Assembly: GCA_022829145.1 (NCBI GenBank)
Contig: CM040753.1
Coordinates: 11,539,884 to 11,603,883 of the forward strand
Reading direction: 5' to 3'
Length of the DNA stretch: 64,000 nt
From: Albula goreensis
Taxonomy: Eukaryota > Chordata > Actinopteri > Albuliformes > Albulidae
The notes beneath the pieces were generated by a model that was not told the DNA's origin, ran no database searches, and was given only the letters and a program-made list of their open reading frames with translations. Within the stretch, counting starts at the first letter, position 1. Each line of letters opens with the position of its first letter. Shown here piece after piece: positions 1 through 12,100 of this stretch. A program made the translations under genes and the position numbers.

Positions 1-162
1 TAACCCTGACAGAGTTGGACATGGTGATTGGACGGCCGTCCTTAAGCCAGGTGATCGCAGGGAGGGGGATGCCAGAAGCCTCACAGGTGAGTGCCACAGG
101 ATTCTTCACCACCACACTGACGTTCTCCGGGACGTGAGTTTGCCCACTGATAATGGGTGGGA
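1..162 (-). CDS. hmcn1: hmcn1 exon 46: Ig22, first part (partial at window edge)
   Basis: [40 protein letters not shown], then PITMSNSVR. Acceptor TTCCTCAG. The last bases read AGG|GTTA: this could be a donor at the same phase-0 site used in Ig18, or coding could run on past position 1; the window end leaves this open. The second cysteine of Ig22 is not in the window. Confidence 0.92.
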
Positions 163-3100
163 CTGAGGAAGAGAAACGTTGCAATATATTACAATGGTGT
201 GAAGCATGCTTTTAATTTCTGCAAATCTCCCAAAAGGAAATCTAAAATGCAGACAGGTTTTTTGACTTTGCTCTGGTAGAGAAATCATTGTTGCAGAATA
301 TATATTTAAGTATGTGTGTAATTAAAATCTATGTTAATTTTCAAATTAAATTACAGGGCTTATGGATCTCAATGGGATCATTCCTTGAAAAGGAAAAATT
401 AAAGTTATAAATCAATTGATATATCAATCAATCAATAAACCAATGTAACACACTTTCTTATTAAACCACAGTACATCCAAACAAAGAGAAAGATCCATTC
501 CATCTCATTTGAAAACAACATTTTTAAATAATAGTATGCAGTCTCTTTGAGTCATGTCACTTGCTAGAGTACTTTTCGTGCATCTGGACACAGCTGGACT
601 ATTCTTTGGCAGGGTAAACAGATTGAATGAGACTGACCGTGAACATTGACATCATGCTTGCTGTCTGCCTGGCCCGCCACATTGACAGCCACACACATGT
701 AGCGTCCTGTGTCAGACACTGTGGAGTCCTTGATCTGAAGCAGGCGCCCCTCATTAAGGATCAGGACCCCTCTGCCGCTCACCACAGGGCGGCCATCCTT
801 AAGCCATGTCAGCGCTGGGCGGGGCACCCCTTCTGCCTCACACTGCAGCGTGACGTTGTTTCCACGTGTCACTGTCACCTCGTTGGGGCGCGTCCCGCTG
901 TTTTTGATGGAAGGGCGAACTGAAGTGAGAAGATGAGGTCAGTTCAGGACAGCGTCCCTTTGGTAAATAGGAAAAATCTCCCTTCCCAAAAATGTTTAAT
1001 GAAATAGCCTTATGTGAGTGAGGGTAAGACCAGAATAAGATAAAAGATGCACAGAAAGATCTGTGTGACAGAAAATAATGTTCTGGTTCTACAAAATTAA
1101 GTCTCTTTGTCGCTGTCTTCTGAAGCTGGAGCAATGAGGCAAAATAGACTATTTCTTCAGTTTATTGTACAGACATCATTGTCCTATTTCCCTGTATTAT
1201 CCAGATTATTCTTTGAGTAGATATATAGAGGGCTTCAATACCATAAACCTGCAGACTGTACTCCTTCATGGTGTTGCCGGCTGGACTAGAGGCCAAACAG
1301 GTGTAGGTGGCAGAATCAGTCCTCTCCGCACTGGATATCTGCAACTGCCGACCACCTGACAGCACTCGAACCCGACTACGAGAGTCTGTCTTCATTTCAG
1401 TGCCTGCACGGACAGACAAACCCGACAAAGTTACAACAGAACAGTCCACAAATAAAGCCAGGTAGAGTCCAAACAGAGAGGAGCCAGATATAGAACTACA
1501 ATGAAATACAGAGCAACAGTGAAAGACAGAATAAGAGGTTTATACCTATACATTTAGGTATCTAGCAATCTCTATCAATAATGTATCAATATCTCTCTGA
1601 TACATTAAGGTAGAGGCTGATGCTGAAAGAGGTTTATTTGACAGGTAAGGCATTCATTCATTTTTACCATCCTTCTTCCATGTGAGGCTAGGTGGGGGTA
1701 TTCCACTGGACTCGCACACCAATGTGATGAGGCTGCCCTCAATCACCGTCAGCGGAGACACCTCATCTGACCCTCTGATACTGGGAGGAACTGTTTATAA
1801 CAAACCCACACACAGACAAACACACACAAAACACACAATCCCTTTAACACAAACGAGGCATTCTCATAGTCTAATCTGTATGAAATAAATTCTACAACGG
1901 CTCGACACAGAAGTGACACTGACTCAATCTATTTACACCAGCTAGGGTTGAATGTTTGGTGTTTGCAACTCACCATACATTTTACACTAACTCATTACAG
2001 GCTACACCAGCTTAATAATTTACAGCAGCTACAATGCAAATCTTATCACATAGATTCCTCCAGCACAGCAGCACTGCTCTTCCTGGATTATTTTATCACT
2101 CATTGTTCTTACAAGGCCATTCTATGTGTATTTTCATTAGATAGATTCTATGCATTATATATCAATGCATATTTCTCAATACACATTAACTATGTCAATA
2201 TCACACAATATCTTAAGTTCCCACTCACCATGTCCTTAATTAACCTCAGAACAGTACCTACACATTTCAGTCTGGAACAATATTCTTATATAGACTCGGC
2301 AGTGTCCTCACACATTTACATTTTAATAAGGCATTTAGCAAAAGCTCTTATCTGAGCACAGAAAGGCACACATCTACTCTGCATCACATCAACGCAGTGC
2401 CCTTTCATCAGCTTAGCACAGTGCCATTACATTATCTTAGTGCATGTGTTAGCTCACAGGGGCTTCTGTGTCAGACACTGTCAACCTATCAGAGCAGTGT
2501 GATAAGCACAAGGCGCTCAGCTGGTAGTTTATTCAGACCCCTTTCAGGTTCAAATTATCACACGTAGGTTGAATGCACCCTTTCTCTCTTTCAACCACTC
2601 CATTTGTGAATGGTTTCTACAATATCAAATATAAGCTGCTGTCAGAGCAGCTCAAACAGGTGGAAATCATTGCTATGCTGCTTTGTGCTGCATTTTCCAT
2701 TTTTAACCAGTATCCAACAGCTTTTCAAGAAACTGCCAGTATCCCAAATGATGTATTTTCTGGGAGGGCTTTTGAAAGGAAGAAATAAAAGAAGGATAAA
2801 AAGCCTTAAATTGCTACATCTCCCTGACCAGAGAGCACACACCCAGTGTCAGAGGCTGTTAAATGTTGCACATACTCAGAACCCATTACCATTCTGTCTG
2901 AGGTCCAAACCATTACTTTTTTCTATTTCTTTTTGTCTCTACAGATGACTGTATGTGCACTGAGCAGCTCTGGGGCGCAGCTGTGCTGCGCAGATCTGCC
3001 TCCGCGGGCCGCAGGACCTGTGGTGGGACCTTATGATGGATGAGGAGCTAATAGACAGACAAAGGGGACTGGACCCACATCAAAGTAGTGGGTGGGGAGG

Positions 3101-6100
3101 GTACATAGGAGGGCATGGTAGACCCATAATCCCCAGAGACAGGGCTGCTGCTGGCTGTGAGAAATGAGATGAGCCCCCAGAGTGCCGCACTAACACAAGG
3201 AACAGACGTTGGAGGGATCTGAACGCACCCATGGCACTGTGCACTCCTTCACCACACGGGAGAGCTGCTTCATTCAGAAGGTGTGATGGACCAATCTCCT
3301 TCAAAGAGGAGGAGTCGGTGACATGCCTATGCTTACGAGCTGCTAGGTTTTTATTTCTTGCTCAAAACAGAGCCATTTCACTTTGGGGATGAAAGAATGG
3401 AGCGTGTGTGAGCGACGCAATCTCCCCAGTGGTTCCTGCATCCTAACAAGTTGCAGCAGACAGGTATAAAAGCGGGCGTGTGAAGTATGACCTCACCGCG
3501 CACCATATGCCAGAGGAAGCCCTCGTGACGGTTACTAGCACCCCACAGGCCGCTAAGATCATCTCATCACACAGCTATGACATGTCGCGCCGCACCAATG
3601 ACATCATCAGCCATGATGCTCTGCAGATGGTGGACTGCAATGGCTGTCCACCCACTCCGCTGAGGAACATCTGCGTCCTGGAGAGGCCTAGAACATTTCA
3701 AGGCCCTGCTTCACCTCACCAAGGACACAGCGGAACTCTTGATTAGAAGGCACGGTAACAACCCGCCTGCAGGTACCGTATGGACCCAGGTTTATGGGTA
3801 CATGCTGTTCTGAGACCATCATTGGGCACTGCCCCACTCAGTAAATTCACAACAAAAAAGCCATAAACAATCACATAAACAGATTACGCAATTTCAACCT
3901 GGCAGCCAAGAATTCCCTCTCAAAGATGACATTCAGATGCAAAACCCTGATACACCTTCCTAAATACATCCACTCATCCATGTTATTGTTTAAATGTACC
4001 ATTGTTATTTCATCATTAATACAAAAAGGATAAAACTGAAGCACTCACCCCAGATGTTCAAGTTGTAATTCTTCTCTGTTTTCCCAGCTACATTGGTAGC
4101 CTCACAAGTATATCTCCCCGTGTCTTGAACTTGAGAACTGTCAATCTTAACACATTACAGAAAGAAAATTAAATTAGATTTGCACATAAAAATGTATAAA
4201 TTTAGTAAAATAATACTCCTACACAGCAATGAGAAAAGTATATCATCATACCACACAAAATTGAAGCAACATGCTTTTTGAGTAACAGCGGCAATCCAAA
4301 CTTAAACAGCACTTAATAAAATCCAGGCAAACCAACATTCCTTTTCTATGCCTCTGGACAGGATATCTTGTCTTGGATGTCCACAGACCTCCCTTAAGTT
4401 TGGCTCCAAAAAAAAGAGGAGCATAAAAATCCCAATACACTTTGCCACCTCCCAATGGACAGGAAAATGGTAAAAGAGGAGGGTAAATAAGGGGTACACA
4501 GCTCCATTACTGAAGGGACAGTGTACATCCTGGTTTTGTTGTTTCACCAATGACTGGCTAAAGAGTCACTCCATCTTGTTCCTAAGGCCTACTCTGACTG
4601 CTGATAGAAAGTAAATCACACAATGGTCCTCAGGGATTGGAGGTGATGTAAGTGGATATTTACCTTCAGAGTACTACCATCCTCAGACACGGTGAGTCCG
4701 GGCTTCCTGAAGAGAGGGCGCCCATCCTTGCGCCAGGACAGAATAGGCGGGGGGATGGCATCGCTCTGGCAATGTAACTCCACGGGTCTTCCCATCAGAC
4801 CAGTCACATTCATCTCCTCCCCCACAATGTTGGGTGGTACTGTTGGAAAATGGTTGTAGGAGAGGTGCAGGAGATGTGTTTACAAATTCTGGGTTAGAAT
4901 CAAAGGGCTCTACACCCATCCCTGCCAAAAGAGCTCTCCATCCCACAGGATGAATGCCAGCGGTAGACCTCATCTCTGCAGCCCTCCGCCACTAACACTG
5001 CTTGGCTCTGAAACATGCCTCCACTCCTCCCCCAAGACTGAAAATGTATCAGCCTGGACAAACATCAGAGGAGCCTCAGATAAGCGTCTCTGAAAAACAA
5101 CCACAACAACTGCTGCTTTCAGCCCACTCAAGAGAGTCTGAGGTCAACATTGTTTGGCTAAGTCATCTTGCCAAGGCCTAATTCTGGTACTGGCTCAAAG
5201 GTTGAGTGCCTTTGAGACAGATGGGAACCATGGCAGGCATTGCCGAGCCCTGTAACTGAGCCCACCCAAAGTTTCCCTCCCATCATGCCATTGGCATGCC
5301 TGCATGATCCAGAGAATGACCTCAGTGTGCCGCGAGGGAGAGAGCTGTCTAAAATGGTGATTAGAAATGATTTGCTGGCAAAAGATAAAGCCCCCCATCA
5401 GCTACTGTTCTTCACATGCCCTCATCTATGACCCTCACTAGTGATAATGAAGCTGTTAAACCATTATTTCTGTCTGGATGTTTAGTGGAATACAATCACC
5501 AAAAGTTGTATGGTTTCTCAAACCTAACCCCCACACATACTCACTCACAACTTCAGTTCAACACCCATGTCATTTCAGTAATTTCCCAGCAATCTCATTA
5601 CTGGTGGCCAATTTCCTTTCAATCCATTTTTCCTCTTTATCCAGACAAAACAAGGGGCCAAGAAGGCTGACTCGAGGCAAGAGCAAACATCTCCTCTAGA
5701 CGCAGGAAGTTATTAAAGAATGGTAACAATTACAGCAACAAATATGCCCTCATTTATTTTGACACATTCCTCTGATCTCTTTTAAGAAACAGAAGGCATA
5801 AATGGATATAGTTGAGTCAGCCTAAGAGTACATCAGTGTACCAAGATACTCCACTTCACTGCACAGGGTGCTACTGATCCTGATTAAATGAAATTGTTTC
5901 TTATGGCAATATACTCTGCATAAGCACACTTTTCTTACCTGCACATTCTTGCAATGCAAAATTGTAAGATAATTGTAGAGGTTATTTTGTTTTTCGCTGA
6001 TGTTGCAATTGTAGTCAGCAACAGTGTTTGCCATAGGATGGCAAATCAAGGTAAACAAAAAAAGGATGTTCACAACTCTTCATTTCAATCAATCCATCAA

Positions 6101-9100
6101 TCAATCAATCAATTAAAAGCAAGACATGTTGCAAATTGTTGCCTAACATCACATACATGCACCTTCACTGTGTGAGTCACCTGGCAGTCTCAAAAGCCAC
6201 AAACCCTAACTGAAAAGTACAACAAAATATTGAGCTCACCATAAACCCGGAGGTCATAGTCTCTCTCCTGTTCCCCTCCTGCGTTCACAGCCACACAGGT
6301 GTAGCGTCCTGTATCGCTGACCTGAGCGCTGCTGATTGTCAGCAACCTGCCCCCGGACAGCACCTGAGAGGGAGAAAAGTAAAGAGCAGCTAGTCAGGAG
6401 TGGACACAAGATGGCATTCATTGTTTCCACACTCTTGTCCTCAGTTCATACCTGGACGCCCTCGGAGAAGCTGGACACGGGGCTACCGTCTTTGAGCCAG
6501 GTGAGGCTTGGCGTGGGGACGCCACTGGTCTCGCACTCCAGTCTGACCGGGTCATTGACCACCACTGTCACTGTACCACCACTGCTGGAGATCAAGGGGG
6601 GAACTGCAAGGAACGTAGAAGAGCAGACCCATGACAACCTCCAGCCAATGAGGTTATGCACGTATATCCTATGTCTAATCACAAAACAATCCAACAAGAA
6701 ATGTCCCTCCCTTGGCCAGGAAACTCTCATCAGTTTCACATAACTGAACATGCAACAGTGCTTCTTTGTAAGGATGGATTATTCTGGTCCTTCTGGGCTA
6801 TGGTCATGCATTGTTAGAGTTCATTATTGACATGCAATGAAAAGAGATGTTAAAATAAATTGATTCAATAAAGAGAGTAAGTACTTCAATGAAATGTCTG
6901 TTCCTGAAGCAGAATGGAAAAACTGCAAGGCATGCCATTCTCCAAGAGCAGGATCGAGAATATATCTTACATGAGTTGTGCTTTCATCTTTAAACATGTT
7001 TTAAAGGAGAATGTGACCCACATTCTTACGCTTTTTAACTGAAATCTAATGTAGGTGTTATTACATTTTTTTGGTTTAACATCTATAATATCTTTAACAT
7101 CTATTGGAGGAAGGAGAAAATAAGGTCATATCAGTGCAAACTGATGGATATCAAACTCTCAGAATGGGCTGAGCTTTACATAGTCTTCTCCTCTGGGTTG
7201 GAACTTAGAAATCATCGACAAATGTGACAATCCTTATGTTTCTCTGCTGGAGTGATGACATGTTCTTTAAACTTAAAAATTGCTAATACAATATCTAGAA
7301 AAGATGCAGGTGCAGCTGAAATGTTTTTCACAAAATTGTAATAATATCTCTTTCATTGTTTATAAAACATGGCGTAAAATGCAATATCTCACCATAGACT
7401 TGGAGGTGGTAGGATAGTTCTGCAGTTCCAGCCATGCTGACTGCCACACACTTGTACAGGCCTGCATCAGATATCTGCGCGCTGTCAATTTCCAGTACCT
7501 GGCCGCGGTTCAGAAGAGTCACTCCTGCTGCACTTGTCAATGGTCGCCCATCCTTGTACCACGTAATGGCTGACAACAAATCAGTAAACACTTAAAACAC
7601 CCCCTTATCAGTGTCATTCTATTTGTTGCAGAGAACTGTGTTTCAATAAACCTGTAGATTCCAATAACTTCAGATTATTCCAATAGCGGTGCTGCCAGAA
7701 GAACTGTTCAGGAAGAAATTGCAGGTGCAAAAAAGATTTTCTCGTAAAAAATATTCTCCTCATGTTAAATCTTGAAAAACATCTGGTTTTTAAAAATCTT
7801 GCATGGAGCCAACTAAAAAGAATACATCTGCATATTTGTGCTAGAAACTTGATGGTGGACATGAATGCCTGTGTTAAATTACCAGAAAGACTCAGGAGTG
7901 TTAAACTAAGTGTTACACTGGTGCAGTTACCTGGCAGTGGATTTCCAGAAGCCTTGCACTTGAGCTGAATAGGATAGCTGGCAAGGATGGTTTCATTTAG
8001 GGTCTCTCCACTGTACTGGATACTGGGTGGCTCTGAGGACCCAGAAAGAAGGCTTAGCCACTGATGTTTTCAGCGCACATGTGTATAAAGTACATCATAA
8101 ACAAGCACAACAGCAGCTCATCTGAGAGGCATGCTCGTTAAAAAGGTGTAGTTCCTGAGCAGAGATTGCCAGGAGGTGGAGTCTTTGCACCCAGCTCATG
8201 CTGCCTCTCAGAGGCCATGCCTGTAGCTCATACCGTGGACACTGAGGCGGATGTGCTGCTGAGCCTCCCCAGCTGCATTGGTGGCCACGCAAGTATACTT
8301 CCCAGCATCCTCTAGGAAGGCCTTCACAATCTCCAGCACCCTGCCTGCCGACTCCAACTGTTGATTAAAGAAAGAAGGGCCCAAATTAGCCAAAATTTTG
8401 TACAGCCAGAACAGAAGCTGTGCTGGAGCTGTAGACCAGGACAGCACAGAGTGAAGGAACATTGTGTCAGGCTAGAGTGGCGGCACACAGGGTCAAGAGA
8501 CTGAGGTGCAGAGGAGTCCAGTGTCGGTACACTGGGTCAGGGCAATGCCTAGGGTCATCAGGACTGGGACATTACCTTCAGGTGCTCCTGGGCGGTGTTT
8601 ACAGGACGGCCATCTTTCAGCCAAGTGATGGAGGGAGCAGGAATACCACTGGCCACGCACTGCAGGGTGATGGACTTATGGAGGACCACTGAGCGCTCAG
8701 AAGGACCAGTGGAGCGGATTGAAGGGGGGACTGTGGTCAGAAATATGAAAAGTGCTTTGAGACAGACAGTGCACATGAATAAAGAACAAAACTCTTTCAT
8801 TGTACATACATAATTACCATCTACAGATAGGAGCTCAGTTTGAACAATGAGGTGCAGTTGTGTTTGTTCACACTGTGCTTGAGCAGAGCACTTCATACAA
8901 GACAGTAAAATGGTAGGCCTTGGAATGACTATGTATTAAAATTAATTAAACTGTCAATCATAAATATTCTGCATCATGAAAAATGTTTAATACTTACCTG
9001 AAACTAAACCCTTCCAGAGGAAAGCAGTTAAGACAAAACAGAATGCTCATTAACATAAACACAAAATATCTTTGACATCATTATTGATCTGACAATGTGA

Positions 9101-12100
9101 CACCCCAAACATGCGCTCTGTTATATAGGTGAAAAGGGCCATCACTCCTGGTTACCGTGAACAGCCACACTGAACGTCCTCTTATGGTCACCAGCTTCAT
9201 TGGTTGCCACGCATTGGAACTGTGCAGTGTCAGAGACCTGGGCACGAGGGATGACCAGCTTCCTCCCATTGGCAGTGATCCTGACGCCAACCGATGGACC
9301 AATGGGCTGGCCATTCTTCAGCCAACTGCAGGGCACAGAGCAAGAAGTGGTGAGAGACGGAGAGGCCAAGATCTGCATGTGGACAGTGATGGCAGGGATG
9401 CTACCAAGATTCACATGTAGCGAATTCGGTATGACTACTCATCCATTACAACACTGATCTCTTTCAAGCCATCTTAGACTGCTCTGATTTCTAAAATTTC
9501 TCCCTTACTGTCAATCACATGCTTTATCTTCTATGACCTTGAAATTAAATTGACCATGCTCAGAAAGGAATGAATTGCACAACAATTCATGAGATAATGG
9601 ACTGACAATGTTTATGTTCTTCAGTCTGCACAGAAAACCATGCCCTTTAATGATAATTTCTGCATTTGAGATGGGGTGATGATTCAGTGCAGGTCAGGAG
9701 GCGGGCACTCACGTCAGACGAGGTGTCGGCGCCCCCGTAGCATGACACTCAAGCTCCAGGGGGCTGTTGACGATGACAGTGGTGTCTGTGGTTTCGCTTC
9801 CCCCCTCCACAGTCGGTGGTACTGAATGAGGGCAAACACACATTACAAAACAGTGCCATGCATGTTTCCTTGAGCTGCAATCCAGTAATGATAGAGCAGT
9901 GTGCATGATATCCACTTAACATCTGTAACAATACTCTCTAGACTGTAACTACCCTTTTGACCCCAGAATAACTCTGGACGAGCCCCGGCATTCCTGAGAT
10001 TTTCTCCCTAAGATCTTCATCTATGCATTACTCCAGTAATATATAGCCCCTGCAAAAACAATGAACTTTTCACTTTGCAAAGACTTCAGAATGTAAAAAA
10101 AGATCAGTGCATAAAACAGCTCAGTGTGCAAAGCCTTGTGAAATAGGTAAGACAAGACAGCTTTTTTCACACAGAGCAAAACTGTTAAAGCATCAGCAAT
10201 ATTTCACATGTGAGAAAGCATGTGAAATTTCTTTCATTTTATTTTAAAAAGGCTTATGGTAGGTGTAGATGTGATGCATGCAATTGCTCCATAACTCCAA
10301 ACAAAGTGTCATGGTTTGTTCTGGTAAGCAGATGTAGAATTCTTGTTTGCTCAGTGTATGCGGAGGAGTGTGTCAGCATACAGACATAGCACCATCTGGC
10401 CTGCACAGTATTTAAAAAACTGGGGTCTGCGGAATTACTAAGGTCAAGAGGCTAAAACAAGGTAACCAAAATGAGTTATGACTTTCATTTTTAGTCACAC
10501 AAGATATTCATGGAAGCTTAGTATCCAAATAGACAAGAGAGGATGTTGTCTCACTTGAGGTTCTCTCTGGCACTTCTTGCTCAACTCGCATGCCAAAAGG
10601 AAATGCTGGGTTGTGAGGTGAATGTGAAGCAAAGAATTCCCTTATGACTTGATTGATCACTTCCATAAAGAAGAATGCATCAAAATAAACTAAGCAAACA
10701 GTCCATGTTTGTACTAACTCCCATAATCTATGCACTTACAAGATAATTGCTTCCTGGCCCTCACTTCTATGACTTTAATCTTTGCAGCAGGAAACTGGTG
10801 TCATGCTTGCTAGATATATGGCACCTAGGTTTTATGTTCAGCCTTTACTTCCAAGACTAAATATCTGAGGTTTAACTAAACAGAACCTCAAGAGTTAGGG
10901 CATTAAACAATCTTTCTTGAGAGCAAAAGCAGAGTAACAGATGAAAAGTATATTATCCATATCAGTGGTTACCAAGGAGACTTAAGGCAGCATGATCATC
11001 AAGTGAAAGAATCAATCAGAGATGTTCGGGCTAAAGGGTCCTTACCGAGGACACTGACGTCGTAAGTGATCTCTTTCTCCCCAGCAATGCTGGTTGCCAC
11101 ACACACATATCTTCCAGAGTCGGACACGGTGGCATTTAGGATCTGGACCTTTCTCCCACCCTGCAGGACCTTCACAATGTCACTACTCTTCACTGGGACC
11201 CCGTCCTTCAGCCAGGTCAGGGCAGGGGGTGACCACCTGCTTCACACTCAAGGGTCAGGGGCTGGCTGACCACAACCTTCTTCTCCGTTGGTTTGTCCAG
11301 GCCTCCTTCTATAGAGGGGGGGACTGAGAGAGAGCACAGGGAGTCTGAATGTACAGCAGGCCTTCTGTGAGCAGGATCCTGACTTCTCACAGTACTCACA
11401 GTGGAACCTAGAGTTAGTTTAATTTCTACCCAGACATGCACCTGGGTGCTTTAAGGTTATTTTACATATAATTTATAATTTAGCCCTAGTGGAATGAAGG
11501 GATTTTTATATGGGATACCCCACAAGTATGATTTAACTTGGTAGCTGAATTTTGATTTGGTTTTATAACAGGTTTTATGTTTTGTCTTTTTCATTACAAA
11601 AGCCTTGTGTCATTCATCATCAGAAGAAATCTCATTTCACCATTTTATTTGTTGGTATTGTACTGTTGCTCTCTTACCATAAACATCCAGCTCATACAAC
11701 TTTTCGGCAGTCCCAGCCACACTGGTGACACGGCAGGTGTACTGGCCTGCATCGGACACTTGGGCCTTGGGGATCTTCAGGAATTGTCCACGGTCCACAT
11801 AAAGGGCCTGGCGATTGGAGATGATCACCTGGCCATTCTTGTACCAGGTAATGGTGGGGAAGGGCACACCACGAGCCTCGCATTCAAGGGTCACCGCGTA
11901 GTTAAGGAGAGCATTTGCTTCAGTGGTGACGTTACCCCCTTTGATGCTGGGGGGCACTGGGGAGAGATGCAGAGAGTCCCATGTCACCTATCTTGCTCTT
12001 TATCATTTTCTGTGTGGAGGACCCCCAAAGATGCCTCACCTGCACTCACCGTGCACGCTGAGGTTGAAGTCCTTGGACTGCTTGCCCGCTGGGTTGGTGA

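Noticed and set aside
1948..2355. 135-codon plus-strand ORF in intron 42
   Set aside because: AT-rich, hydrophobic, no recognisable motif; overlaps a decayed SINE-like fragment.
11637..11987. Two overlapping minus-strand ORFs at the same locus
   Set aside because: Only the frame giving the full Ig13 domain with both cysteines is real; the 11692-11883 frame is an offset reading of the same exon.
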